Shown here: positions 52,696 through 61,475 of the stretch, one piece after another
Numbering within the stretch: position 1 is the first letter of the stretch
Layout of the letters: the number at the start of each line of letters is the position of its first letter
From: DATHKG01 sp035489435
GTDB taxonomy: Bacteria > Bacteroidota > Bacteroidia > Chitinophagales > Chitinophagaceae
Direction: 5' to 3' (one strand)
Assembly: GCA_035489435.1 (NCBI GenBank)
Contig: DATHKG010000009.1
Length of the DNA: 64,000 nt
The notes under the pieces: generated by a model
Databases searched by the model: none
What the model was told of the DNA's origin: nothing
Seen by the model: only the letters and a program-made list of their open reading frames with translations
Position numbers and translations under genes: made by a program

Positions 52696-55600
52696 TCAAT
52701 GCTGGCCTTCCCCTGCCTCATGGCCGGCTCCGGTTGCAGCAGGTCCCGACATGTGTTCGGCAGCTTCTGCATGTGCACTGATATGTTCTGTGTTCCTGAT
52801 CTTGGCGAGATAACTCACATTTGGTATTGTGTGAATCTGTTCCAATGAATAAAATTGCCTGTTGCTGTTTTCCCTTCTTACCCGACTAAGTTCTGATTCC
52901 GGATTGTTTGCATCACCAAACACGATAGAGTCTCCTGCGCAAGCCTGTTGACAAGCTGTTTTCACATCTGAATCATCAAGTCTGCGGTTTTCTCTTTTCG
53001 CTTTGAGTTTGCCTTCCTGGGTTCTTTGAACGCAGAAAGAACATTTCTCGATAACACCACGGCTACGAACAGTGACGTCAGGGTTGAGCACCATACGGGT
53101 AAGATCATCGTTCATCGCAAATACTGCGTCGTCGAGTTTGCCTACTCCTTCTTTCAGTTGATTATCGGGGAAGCTGTCAGCTCCTGTATAATCAAGCCAG
53201 TTGAAGCGACGTACTTTGTAAGGGCAGTTATTACCGCAATATCTTGTACCGATACAGCGATTATAAATCATCATATTTATTCCTTCGCTGCTGTGACTTG
53301 TAGCTGCAACAGGACAAACATTCTCACAAGGAGCGTTATCACAATGCTGACAAAGCATCGGTTGGAATATTACCTGCACTCCATCTGCATCATCAACATT
53401 ATTATTGGCGGCAGAATAATAACGGTCAATTCTTAACCAATGCATCTCATGGAAGCGCAGCACTTCACTTTTACCTACAACCGGAACATTATTTTCCGCG
53501 TTACAGGCAACCACACAAGCTCCGCAACCAAAACAGCTGTTAAGATCAATTGCCATCCCCCATTTGATCCCTGGTCTCTCATAGACCGGGTAAAGGGTTC
53601 CATCTTTTTCAAATTTTTCGATGCCACCGTAGGCTTTGAGTTCTACATTCCGCTCTTCACGAACCAATTCAGGGTTCTTTTTGAGATCAGCAAGGGTGAA
53701 TTCCTTGATTACTTCGTGGCGGCCTTCGTAGGTACTATGAGTTTGTGTTTGCGCAACTTCATAATCTTCCGATTTCAGGTACTCGGCAGTAGCTTCTCCT
53801 GCGAGCCAGCTTACGGATGTTCCGTTAAAAGCAAGCAATGGATAAGCATTCTGCCCGATTCCTGCAATCGCACGGCCGAGGTTTATTTTGGAATTATCTT
53901 TATTAGTGCTGTTTCTTCCGTAACCAACTGCAACTGCTATCGTGTTGGCCTGGGTACCGGGTATGATCAGTACCGGGATATTCATTTCTTTGCCCCCGAC
54001 CTTTAATTTGATTACGGGCTTCTTCATGAATACCTCGTAATCATCTGCTTCACCCTGATTGTTCAGGTCTATACCAAGAACTTCTTTACCAAATTGCGGC
54101 GACACAATCGCATAGTTGTCCCAGGTAGCCTTAGTAATCGGATCAGGGAGTTCCTGCAACCATGGGTTGTTACCTTGTCTGCCATCACCGATTGAAACTT
54201 TCTGGTAAACAACCACTTCATATTTACCGGTTTTCTTCAAACCTGCTACTGTAGATATAGCACTTGCTGTGCTGCCTGCATTGTAAGCGGCTGATGCCAG
54301 TGCCGGCGCGGCTGGTTCAATTACTCCTTCCTGTAAAGCTTTATTAAAGAGATCCGGGTTTCCAAGTCTGGTCAGCCAGAAATTTCTGAAATAAGCTTCA
54401 TAATTACCAGTGGCCCCGCTCCATTTCAACAGAGAATCCTGGAAAGGACGTGTTTGAAAAAGTGGATAGATAGTCGGCTGCAACATGCTGAAATAACCGG
54501 TTTTGATCTCCACATCACCCCAGCTCTCTAAAAAGTGAGGAGCTGGAAGTACGTATTTACATAATTCAGTAGTTTCATCGAGCCTGTCGTTAAATGACAA
54601 GGTTGTTTTTACCCGGGCTAAAGCTTTTTTGAATCGTTCGCCATCGAAATATTCGTAAGCAGGGTTAACACCATAGATAAGCAAACTGCCTACGCGGCCA
54701 GCTTCCATATCTGCTACAAGTGCAGTCATCTCACTGTCTAAACCCTGGTAAGAAAGCAATGGTGCGGACCAGTCAATAGTTGTTCCATTTGCTCCAACAG
54801 CTTCGTTGATGGCGTTTACAATCAACTGGATTTCCCTGTTATTGCTTCCGCTAACAACCAGCGCCCTTCCCCTGTTTGCAACAAGTTCTTTAGCGGCCTT
54901 TTCAATTCCGGCTTTTACCTTTCCTTCAACACCTGTTGCACCCTGACCGTTAACAGCACTTAAGAGAGCTGCTGCGACCAGGCCGGATTCTGAAGGTCTG
55001 TGAGTTATCCTGTCATCGGCATTTGCCCCGGTCATACTCATCATACTTTCAAACTGAAAGTGTTTGCTCATCTCGGGGTTCGCCTGGTTAATTTTTCTTC
55101 CTGCTGTATAGGCTTTCTGGTACTCAACGGCGTTTAGCCAGGTTCCGAGAAAATCAGCACCAAGGCTCACGATTACTTTAGCTGTTTCGAAGTGATAAGA
55201 AGGAATTGCCTTTTTACCGTAAGAATCCTGGTTCGCAAGAAGGATACCGCTGTAGGAAATCGGGTCAAATTGAATGTGACGATTTGCGGGATCCTTTGAA
55301 AGAAAACCTGTAATTATTTCTTTTGTAGAAGGTGATGTTATGGTTGAAGTTAGTAATACAACCGGGCCAGTCATTTCAACTGCTAATTTTTTATCCAGGT
55401 CGTCATAGCTGATTGCGTGTCCTTTTTGCATAGGGAAGCGGATCCTCGCACTGTCATAAAGATCCAGCACAGCTGCCTGCACACGCGCGGAAGTATTTCC
55501 CTTTGTTATAGTTGATAATGTGTTCCCTTCGATCTTAATTGGTCTGCCATCCCTCACTTTCGCAACAATAGATACCGCTTCTCCGCCGTTCACATAAGTG

Positions 55601-55881
55601 GTAGCATAAAAGTCAGCCATTCCAGGCACAAGATCCTGGGGCTTGTTCAGGTAAGGAATCATTTTGTTTACAGGAGTCTGGCAACTTGCTGCCATGGCCG
55701 CAGCGGTGGTAAATCCCATATATTTCAGGAAGTCCCTGCGTGAAGTGCCGTCAGCCCCAAGATCAGTTCCATCTTCTCCAACAAAAGGCAGATCTTCCTG
55801 AAACTCATTTTCCGACAGTTTTTTGTGCGCTTTGGATCTGTTAAGCTCCCCAAAACTCTGCCAGTATTTTTTATTAGCCAT
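52696..55881 (-). CDS. actB: Alternative complex III subunit ActB (molybdopterin-oxidoreductase-like plus Fe-S)
   Basis: The 1061-residue protein has an N-terminal Tat-like motif after about 45 residues (SRRDFLKYMGFTTAAAMAASC). A long domain follows related to molybdopterin oxidoreductases (about 60-720); ACIII members do not bind the cofactor. The C-terminal ferredoxin-like domain has four Cys clusters: CFGCGACVVAC, CQHCDNAPCENVCP, CIGTRYCGNNCPY and CSFCVQR with TACQQAC. This gives three 4Fe-4S and one 3Fe-4S by analogy. It transfers electrons from ActC to the hemes of ActA and ActE in the periplasm. The gene follows actA after 97 bp. Confidence 0.95.
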   Translation of the reverse strand: MANKKYWQSFGELNRSKAHKKLSENEFQEDLPFVGEDGTDLGADGTSRRDFLKYMGFTTAAAMAASCQTPVNKMIPYLNKPQDLVPGMADFYATTYVNGGEAVSIVAKVRDGRPIKIEGNTLSTITKGNTSARVQAAVLDLYDSARIRFPMQKGHAISYDDLDKKLAVEMTGPVVLLTSTITSPSTKEIITGFLSKDPANRHIQFDPISYSGILLANQDSYGKKAIPSYHFETAKVIVSLGADFLGTWLNAVEYQKAYTAGRKINQANPEMSKHFQFESMMSMTGANADDRITHRPSESGLVAAALLSAVNGQGATGVEGKVKAGIEKAAKELVANRGRALVVSGSNNREIQLIVNAINEAVGANGTTIDWSAPLLSYQGLDSEMTALVADMEAGRVGSLLIYGVNPAYEYFDGERFKKALARVKTTLSFNDRLDETTELCKYVLPAPHFLESWGDVEIKTGYFSMLQPTIYPLFQTRPFQDSLLKWSGATGNYEAYFRNFWLTRLGNPDLFNKALQEGVIEPAAPALASAAYNAGSTASAISTVAGLKKTGKYEVVVYQKVSIGDGRQGNNPWLQELPDPITKATWDNYAIVSPQFGKEVLGIDLNNQGEADDYEVFMKKPVIKLKVGGKEMNIPVLIIPGTQANTIAVAVGYGRNSTNKDNSKINLGRAIAGIGQNAYPLLAFNGTSVSWLAGEATAEYLKSEDYEVAQTQTHSTYEGRHEVIKEFTLADLKKNPELVREERNVELKAYGGIEKFEKDGTLYPVYERPGIKWGMAIDLNSCFGCGACVVACNAENNVPVVGKSEVLRFHEMHWLRIDRYYSAANNNVDDADGVQVIFQPMLCQHCDNAPCENVCPVAATSHSSEGINMMIYNRCIGTRYCGNNCPYKVRRFNWLDYTGADSFPDNQLKEGVGKLDDAVFAMNDDLTRMVLNPDVTVRSRGVIEKCSFCVQRTQEGKLKAKRENRRLDDSDVKTACQQACAGDSIVFGDANNPESELSRVRRENSNRQFYSLEQIHTIPNVSYLAKIRNTEHISAHAEAAEHMSGPAATGAGHEAGEGQH

Positions 55882-55978
55882 TTATTATCAGTTTGAAAAA
55901 TTTGTAATCAATAAGAAATATGTTCCCGACCTGTTTAAATCTTACATTAACAGGCTCAGGCATACACTTTCAGATATA

Positions 55979-57250
55979 TTAGTAATGACATTTTTGACAT
56001 TCCAGGCCGCCGATTTCATTAACGGTAACGCTGTCTCTTTGCTTCGACTTGATTTCGTTGTGGTACTTTTCATAAATGCTATAGAACTTGTTGCCTTTCT
56101 CACCAGTTGAATCAACAAAATTGACATTTGTTTCACGGTGACAGTTAACGCACCAGCCCATACTTAAATCTGATGCCTGGTACACCTCGTTCATAGCGGT
56201 GATTTCGCCGTGGCAGGTCTGACACTGCACCTGGCCTACTTTGGTATGTTGTGAGTGATTGAAATATACGTGATCAGGAAGTGTATGAATTTTAACCCAG
56301 GGAATTGGTTTGCCTTCTTTTACATATTTGCCCTGCTGGGGATCCCAGCCCGCGTAATCGTATAATTTCCGGATCTCGGCAGTTCCGTTAACCTCAGAAC
56401 CATCTTCTTTGTAAATAGCCGGTCCGGAATATTCAGCAATGTTCATGTGACAGTTCATACAAACATTAACCGATGGAATAGTGGCCTGTTTGCCTTCGAA
56501 AGCAGGTCCATGGCAATAAAGACAACTGATCTGGTTTTGACCGGGGTGAACTTTGTGGGAGAAATATATTGGTTGTTCAGGCTGATACTTCTGATTGCGG
56601 CCCAGGCCTATCGCTCCTTTTACTACGAAGAAACCGCCAACTACAAATAAGATAAGTGTCAGGAGCGTGATATAAGTCTTATTCCTGTAAAAAGGAATCG
56701 GTTCGTGGGTTCTGAGCCCGTCTTTTTCATCTGCAAGTTTGCGGAGATTGCTGTTTACCTGCAACATGATCAGGGCAACAACAGCCAGGATCAGGGTAAG
56801 AACACCATATAGAATTGCATTATCGCTTTCACCATATTTACCCTCGCCTCCAGGGGTACTTGGGTCACCGGTGGGACCAGCCGGAGCCGGTTTTACACTC
56901 TGAATATAATCAGCAATTGCATCAATTTCTTTAGTAGTTAAAGATGGAAACGCAGTCATCACAATGCCAAACTGCGCTTTCAACCCCGAAGTGTAGGGGT
57001 CGTTCTGCATGAATTTGGCGGGATTATGAACCCAGTCGTACAATTTTGCGCGATCACTCCAGGGTCCCCGGGTTTCAAAGCCGGTAAGTGCCGGACCTGA
57101 ACCTTTTTTCAACACCCCATGACAGGAAGCACAATTGATCGTGAACAATGTTTTACCGTCCTGAGCCGATAATTTATTACCGAATGAGAATGCCGTGATA
57201 ATTAGTAAGGATAAAAATACTCTGTTAGCTTTTCGTCTCTGGCCAATCAT
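55979..57250 (-). CDS. actA: Alternative complex III subunit ActA, multiheme cytochrome c with fused monoheme domain
   Basis: The 423-residue protein has six CxxCH motifs: one near the N-terminus (C40-H44) in a class I cytochrome domain (about 30-120), and five (243, 264, 343, 367, 418) in the c3-like part, the last only one residue before the end. Two membrane helices (145-164 and 194-212) separate them. The classic ActA is pentaheme; the extra N-terminal cytochrome domain makes this a fusion, known in Bacteroidota. A signal peptide precedes (VFLSLLIITAFSFGNKLSA). It is the first gene of the operon, with a putative promoter at 57300-57332. Confidence 0.93.
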   Translation of the reverse strand: MIGQRRKANRVFLSLLIITAFSFGNKLSAQDGKTLFTINCASCHGVLKKGSGPALTGFETRGPWSDRAKLYDWVHNPAKFMQNDPYTSGLKAQFGIVMTAFPSLTTKEIDAIADYIQSVKPAPAGPTGDPSTPGGEGKYGESDNAILYGVLTLILAVVALIMLQVNSNLRKLADEKDGLRTHEPIPFYRNKTYITLLTLILFVVGGFFVVKGAIGLGRNQKYQPEQPIYFSHKVHPGQNQISCLYCHGPAFEGKQATIPSVNVCMNCHMNIAEYSGPAIYKEDGSEVNGTAEIRKLYDYAGWDPQQGKYVKEGKPIPWVKIHTLPDHVYFNHSQHTKVGQVQCQTCHGEITAMNEVYQASDLSMGWCVNCHRETNVNFVDSTGEKGNKFYSIYEKYHNEIKSKQRDSVTVNEIGGLECQKCHY

Positions 57251-57299
57251 ATCAATTGAATATGATGAAATTATGTGGAAAAATTTCCTGGATTGGCTG

Positions 57300-57332
57300 C
57301 AAAAATAAGTCAGGATTTCAACATTATATCAA
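57300..57332 (-). promoter_or_regulatory. Putative promoter of the act/cox operon
   Basis: On the minus strand, TATTTTTG (57307-57300) matches the -7 box TAnnTTTG. TTG at 57332-57330 lies 22 bp upstream, slightly more than the usual 19-21. The actA start is 50 bp downstream. The other strand of this spacer serves the small membrane-protein gene at 57547. Confidence 0.45.
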
Positions 57333-57546
57333 CATGTTAAATATTTTTTTGACGCAGTCGTGACGCGGGTTTTGATAAAATGTAACCCACTTTTTTAATA
57401 TGTCTGAGCTATTATGTCATGTTTTTGTCAATTCGTCTTTATCGGCCCTTCCGGTATAACTCTTAATAAAAAATCCGGTATACAAACAGGGCCAAAATTT
57501 TAATGTGTGTTCTTCCATTTTGAATGTTTTAAAATAGGTTTGCTGG

Positions 57547-57834
57547 ATGTTCGACAGGCTTCAAAAAAAATGGGGAGTTTCGGGAATTCGCTTCGTACTG
57601 ATCTTTTGTGTTTTTGCAATTGGCGGAAGTCTGACCGGTTTGCTGGCGAAAAAGCTCATGCCTTACCTGGATCCTGACCAACCAGTTGGCTATTGGATTA
57701 TTTACCTGATTATTGTCACGCTTATCTGGCCATTCTGTATCCTCTTGGTAAGTTTACCTTTTGGTCAATTTCCATTTTTTTGGGAATATGAAAAGAAACT
57801 ATTGAGATTTATCAAGGGAAAGAAGAGGAAATGA
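57547..57834 (+). CDS. Small membrane protein (DUF6787-like)
   Basis: The 95-residue protein has two membrane helices (FVLIFCVFAIGGSLTGLLAKKL and YWIIYLIIVTLIWPFCILLVSLPFGQFPFFW) and a basic tail ending KGKKRK. FDRLQKKWGVSG at the start and FPFFWEYEKKLL near the end resemble a short conserved Bacteroidota family of unknown function; the family name is my recollection. It lies 28 bp before purN on the same strand. Confidence 0.75.
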   Translation: MFDRLQKKWGVSGIRFVLIFCVFAIGGSLTGLLAKKLMPYLDPDQPVGYWIIYLIIVTLIWPFCILLVSLPFGQFPFFWEYEKKLLRFIKGKKRK

Positions 57835-57862
57835 GTTGGGATTTTGCCTTTAGATTTGCGCG

Positions 57863-58435
57863 ATGAAGAATATTGCCGTTTTTGCTTCGGGAACAGGAAG
57901 CAATGCAAAAAAGATTATTGAACATTTCAAAAACAGTCCTTTGGCCAGGGTATCCCTTATCGTTAGTAACAAACCGGGAGCCGGCGTTCTTGAAATAGCC
58001 AGGAATTATGAAGTCCCGACCTTAATAATTGACAAAGAACGGTTTTTCGATGGCGACGCCTATGTGCCGCAGCTTCTTGAAAAACAAATCGGTTTTATCG
58101 TGCTTGCCGGATTCTTATGGAAAATCCCCACAAAGCTTATAGCAGCCTACCCGGAAAAAATTATAAACATTCATCCCGCGTTGCTGCCAAAATATGGCGG
58201 CAAGGGAATGTATGGATCCAGGGTACATGAAGCTGTCATTACAGCAGGAGACGCAGAAAGCGGGATTAGTATTCATTTTGTAAATGAAGTTTACGATGAC
58301 GGCCGGATAATTTTCCAGGTGTCATGCCCGGTTACGAAAGAGGATACACCCGAAACCCTGGCAGCAAGGGTGCATGCCCTTGAACATGCCCATTTTCCCC
58401 GCATCATTGAAAAACTATTATCAGAAAATAAATGA
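57863..58435 (+). CDS. purN: Phosphoribosylglycinamide formyltransferase
   Basis: The enzyme transfers a formyl group from 10-formyl-THF to GAR in purine synthesis. The 190-residue length is normal. IAVFASGTGSNAKKIIEHF binds the substrate phosphate, INIHPALLPKYGGKGMYG contains the catalytic Asn and His, and the catalytic Asp lies in VNEVYDDGRII after AESGISIHF. It is cytosolic and follows the small membrane-protein gene by 28 bp, possibly as one transcript. The other pur genes are not here. Confidence 0.95.
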   Translation: MKNIAVFASGTGSNAKKIIEHFKNSPLARVSLIVSNKPGAGVLEIARNYEVPTLIIDKERFFDGDAYVPQLLEKQIGFIVLAGFLWKIPTKLIAAYPEKIINIHPALLPKYGGKGMYGSRVHEAVITAGDAESGISIHFVNEVYDDGRIIFQVSCPVTKEDTPETLAARVHALEHAHFPRIIEKLLSENK

Positions 58436-58529
58436 AGTCATCCCTAATCAACTGAAAAAAGAGTTAAAATAACCGCCATCCACTGTTTATCGGTATGGTT
58501 ATATTAATATCACATCTTAAACCAAGCTT

Positions 58530-59294
58530 TTGTATTGCGGTAATTCTACCTTTCGGGTGCTTTTCGGTTGTTTATTATGTGTTGTGCTCAGCCTGGATCT
58601 GTGTGCACAACAATTAAGGGTTTCCGGAAGGGTCTATGATATTACGGGCCGTAATCCGTTGGAGGCAGTGACTGTTTTGAGCACTGCTGGTAGAGGAACT
58701 ATTACTGATTCAGCCGGAAAATACAGTATCGCTGTAAATGATGATGACTCCATATGGTTTTCATATCTTAACAAACCAACCCCTAAATATGCTGTTAGCG
58801 CTATCGGAAACGCTTTGAATTTCGAAATTCTGCTTCATGTAAATGTTTCCGAGTTAAGGCCTGTGCAGGTGATGCCCCCCAGTTATAAAAGAGATTCTCT
58901 TCAAAACCGTGAAGACTATGCGAAGGCGTTCAACTTCCATAAACCCTCATTCGGTACTTCGATAAATCCCTCAACAGGGGGTGTTGGTTTGGATATAAAT
59001 GAACTGATCAACATGTTCAACTTCAAAAAAAACCGAAGAATGCTTGCATTCCAGGATCGTTTGTTAAGAGAGGAGGAAGAACGCTATATATATCACAGGT
59101 TCAGCCGGTCGCTTGTAATCAGGCTCACCAACCTGAGGGGTCCGGATCTGGATACTTTTATGATAAAGTATAAACCTTCCGTTGAATTTGTTCAATTCAG
59201 TACCGATTACGAATTTCAATCTTACATAAAAACTTCATATCAACGTTTCCTTAGGATGAAGCGAATGATGAGCGATTTCAGGAAAGACACATAA
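58530..59294 (+). CDS. Secreted protein with carboxypeptidase-regulatory-like domain
   Basis: The 254-residue protein has an N-terminal hydrophobic signal (VLFGCLLCVVLSLDLCAQ). A CarboxypepD_reg-like beta sandwich follows (about 28-110, LRVSGRVYDITGRNPLEAVTV and GTITDSAGKYSI). The C-terminal part is charged and helical (RRMLAFQDRLLREEEERYIYHRF) with no known name. This layout is common in Bacteroidota exported proteins of unknown role. The start is TTG at 58530, since no ATG lies in frame before the signal peptide; a later start would destroy the signal. Confidence 0.78.
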   Translation: MYCGNSTFRVLFGCLLCVVLSLDLCAQQLRVSGRVYDITGRNPLEAVTVLSTAGRGTITDSAGKYSIAVNDDDSIWFSYLNKPTPKYAVSAIGNALNFEILLHVNVSELRPVQVMPPSYKRDSLQNREDYAKAFNFHKPSFGTSINPSTGGVGLDINELINMFNFKKNRRMLAFQDRLLREEEERYIYHRFSRSLVIRLTNLRGPDLDTFMIKYKPSVEFVQFSTDYEFQSYIKTSYQRFLRMKRMMSDFRKDT

Positions 59295-59326
59295 ATTAAC
59301 AGGACTATTATTTAACAGGATTATTA
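59295..59326. repeat. 16-bp tandem duplication filling a spacer
   Basis: ATTAACAGGACTATTA (59295-59310) and TTTAACAGGATTATTA (59311-59326) differ at two bases. The pair fills the spacer exactly, from 1 bp after the upstream stop to 1 bp before the downstream ATG. Confidence 0.9.
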
Positions 59327-59327
59327 T

Positions 59328-59873
59328 ATGGATCAACTTACATTGGGAATCGGCACCCGCTTACAACACACAAATTTTGGCCCGGGTGTAATTGTCGGTA
59401 TCAAATATGCAGTTTATATCATTTCCTTTATCAATCATGGGATAAAGGAGATTGATAAGAATGATAATCGCCTGGATGAAATTATTCCGGAGAACGTAAG
59501 TTCAGAAATCGAAACCTCTGTTGAAACCGAAAAATCTTTATTGAAAATACTCCGGTTATGGGGAGACTTCAGCGAGGTAGTGCCACTAGGCGATCGTTGG
59601 ATCGGTGGTACTATGCTGTTACAACCAAAGGATCAAACCCAAAAGCCAAAAGAAATACCGGTTGATGCTTTTTTCCATAAGATAGTAATGGTTCGTGATC
59701 GCATACGGGTCCTGGAACAACAGATCAACTCAAATAAAAAACTTACTGATGAAGACAAGGTAAATCTTCAACAATATATCACCCGGATTTATGGTTCCTT
59801 AACAACTTTTAATGTATTGTTTAAGAACAAAGAACAATGGTTTGTTGGTGAGAAGGGTGCAAAAGAGGATTGA
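59328..59873 (+). CDS. Conserved protein of unknown function with UvrD/CarD-like opening
   Basis: The 181-residue protein begins with LGIGTRLQHTNFGPGVIVGIKYAVYIISF, resembling the small beta domain at the C-terminus of UvrD/PcrA and in CarD (VxHxxFGxGxV), which binds RNA polymerase. A helical part follows, with a coiled-coil-like segment (about 125-160, RDRIRVLEQQINSNKKLTDED). No known full-length family comes to mind. An RNA polymerase or helicase contact is a speculation from the opening motif. It is cytosolic, separated from the upstream gene only by a tandem duplication. Confidence 0.78.
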   Translation: MDQLTLGIGTRLQHTNFGPGVIVGIKYAVYIISFINHGIKEIDKNDNRLDEIIPENVSSEIETSVETEKSLLKILRLWGDFSEVVPLGDRWIGGTMLLQPKDQTQKPKEIPVDAFFHKIVMVRDRIRVLEQQINSNKKLTDEDKVNLQQYITRIYGSLTTFNVLFKNKEQWFVGEKGAKED

Positions 59874-59920
59874 CAACTAAAAGAAAACGACAGTCGCGAC
59901 GTAAATCCGGCCGTTTGTAT

Positions 59921-60349
59921 TTATCTGCGCAATTGTAAGGTCTGAACATTTCCCCGATCGGTAGACTTCCATTCCTGTCTTTTCTGTTTGTTAACGGTAA
60001 TGATCCATGACTTTGCAAAAATTGAATTCTTATCAAACAATGTAACGGTGTTTGCACTATTCTGCCAGCGGAATTCGCGCCCTTCTTTAAAATTTCTTAT
60101 CCACGAAATACCAGTAATATTTTTGACTCCTTTGCCATTTTTATAGAATGACATGGTACCGGCATTGTCAACGGTCCCATCTTCTCCTTCAACATTTTGT
60201 TCTGTATATGCAGCCACATTCCATTCACCGGTAATGCGTCTTTTTAACTTTTGTTCTGCGCTACATGAAAACAGTAATAAAGTTGATATCAATATCGGTA
60301 ACATTGATAATTTCTTTATCAATTTTGGCGGGGCTGATAAGTTCTTCAT
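59921..60349 (-). CDS. Lipocalin-like lipoprotein, function unknown
   Basis: The 142-residue product has a lipoprotein signal with LLFSC (Cys29). The next residues, LKRRITGEWNVAAYTEQN, are the lipocalin-like opening (RxxxGxW). The rest alternates short strands (GTMSFYKNGKGVKN, REFRWQNSANTVTLFDKNS, KSWIITVNKQKRQEW), the small beta-barrel pattern seen in many Bacteroidota lipoproteins. A start at the second Met (MLPILI) gives a more normal signal. It is a single gene. Confidence 0.77.
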   Translation of the reverse strand: MKNLSAPPKLIKKLSMLPILISTLLLFSCSAEQKLKRRITGEWNVAAYTEQNVEGEDGTVDNAGTMSFYKNGKGVKNITGISWIRNFKEGREFRWQNSANTVTLFDKNSIFAKSWIITVNKQKRQEWKSTDRGNVQTLQLRR

Positions 60350-60425
60350 AATAATTGTCAGTTGAAATTACGGCTGCAATTATTATACCCGTGGCAAGCG
60401 GTGGGCGCGGTGGCAAGCCGTGGTT

Positions 60426-60842
60426 TTAAAACCGAAAGCTTCTTTGAATTGATTTAACAGGATACCTGTGATTTTTGACATTAGAAATGGTCATGTAGAA
60501 TATTACAGCTACACAGATAACTGCAAGAACTGCCATAGTGATGAGAAAGCTTTTAAGAGCGAGCGAAACAGGCACAACCGCTACCGGTTTACCTTCAAGT
60601 TGATAGCCACTTTCGCTTCTTCCCCTGGCGCGGAGATTGTTCCAGATAGCATCCGCATCTGCCAAATTAAACCGGGAGATCCTGGCGTTCCTTTCGCTTT
60701 CATTGCTTAAGGTGGTGACCAGGGATTTATTTTCTTCAGTGATCGCAGTCCAGGCTTCCAGATCAGATTTACGGGACTCGGATAGTTTACCTTTAATAGA
60801 ATCCGAAATTAAACGGGGGATAAGGTTTGTGTTTTCAGGCAT
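60426..60842 (-). CDS. FecR-like N-terminal membrane protein without FecR domain
   Basis: The protein of about 138 residues starts with LIPRLISDSIKGKLSESRKSDLEAWTAITEENKSL, which resembles the zinc-less anti-sigma N-terminus of Bacteroidota FecR proteins. A single membrane helix (FLITMAVLAVICVAVIFYMTI) comes late and only 17 basic residues follow it. The FecR periplasmic domain, normally some 200 residues, is absent. I chose the Met at 60842 (MPENTNLIPRL). It lies 98 bp downstream of the sigma-region-2-like gene, in the order sigma then anti-sigma. The relation to FecR is by pattern only. Confidence 0.6.
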   Translation of the reverse strand: MPENTNLIPRLISDSIKGKLSESRKSDLEAWTAITEENKSLVTTLSNESERNARISRFNLADADAIWNNLRARGRSESGYQLEGKPVAVVPVSLALKSFLITMAVLAVICVAVIFYMTISNVKNHRYPVKSIQRSFRF

Positions 60843-60940
60843 ATGATCGTTTGATTGAGTTATAGTGTTCCCAATCAAAGCAAGCCTGAAAATTTGTTAT
60901 CCCAAAGGTGTTTTACACTTCCATTTACCGATTTTAATTC

Positions 60941-61330
60941 TTATACTCCTGTTTTTGACGCATGTTGCTGAATTACTTTTGCCTCTATGATCTTAAGATT
61001 AATCTTATCCTGAGCAATTTCTTTATTAAAAATATCTGACAAAACACGGTCGCGGTACAATTGGTTAAGATGACGGTGGCAATAATGTTGCGCATATTCA
61101 TAGAGATCATCTTCAATCCGGGAAGCAGTAAATGCAACTTCAGGATCATCCGAAATATTTTTCCAACATTCAAGAAAAGCAGTGGCAACCGCATCTTCTG
61201 CCCTGGCCTTATTTTGCAGCTGTTCAAACGCAAAGTAGAACAGTGGCTTATAAAATTTTGAAAACGCGGTACTAATGGTCCCGGATGTAGATTCAAAGGA
61301 TGCACGATCAATAAAAGGTCGAAAATTCAT
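60941..61330 (-). CDS. Sigma-70 region-2-like protein, lacking region 4
   Basis: The protein of about 129 residues has FSKFYKPLFYFAFEQLQNKARAEDAVATAFLECWKNI, which matches the helices of ECF sigma region 2 (AED and FLxxW included). The chain then continues with RIEDDLYEYAQHYCHRHLNQL, like the end of region 2, and stops after 40 more charged residues. Region 4, the -35-binding helix-turn-helix, is missing. I chose the Met at 61330 (MNFRPFI). It may be a decayed sigma factor or a shortened, re-used one. Its neighbour 98 bp downstream looks like a shortened anti-sigma factor. Confidence 0.62.
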   Translation of the reverse strand: MNFRPFIDRASFESTSGTISTAFSKFYKPLFYFAFEQLQNKARAEDAVATAFLECWKNISDDPEVAFTASRIEDDLYEYAQHYCHRHLNQLYRDRVLSDIFNKEIAQDKINLKIIEAKVIQQHASKTGV

Positions 61331-61439
61331 TTTCAATTTGGTTATGAGGTAAACATTGAAGCCTGGACAATTTACAATTTCATTTTTGAGAAACGAAATT
61401 TTAACCAAAGTCTGCGCATACTAATTGCAGTGCCGGTCA

Positions 61440-61469
61440 TTGCTAATTGAGCTATTTTAGATAATTTCG
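61440..61469 (+). promoter_or_regulatory. Putative promoter of the D-aminoacylase-like gene
   Basis: TTG (61440-61442), 19 bp spacer, then TAATTTCG (61462-61469), a 7-of-8 match to TAnnTTTG. The start codon is 6 bp downstream, so the transcript would be leaderless or nearly so. Confidence 0.5.
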
Positions 61470-61475
61470 GAATCA

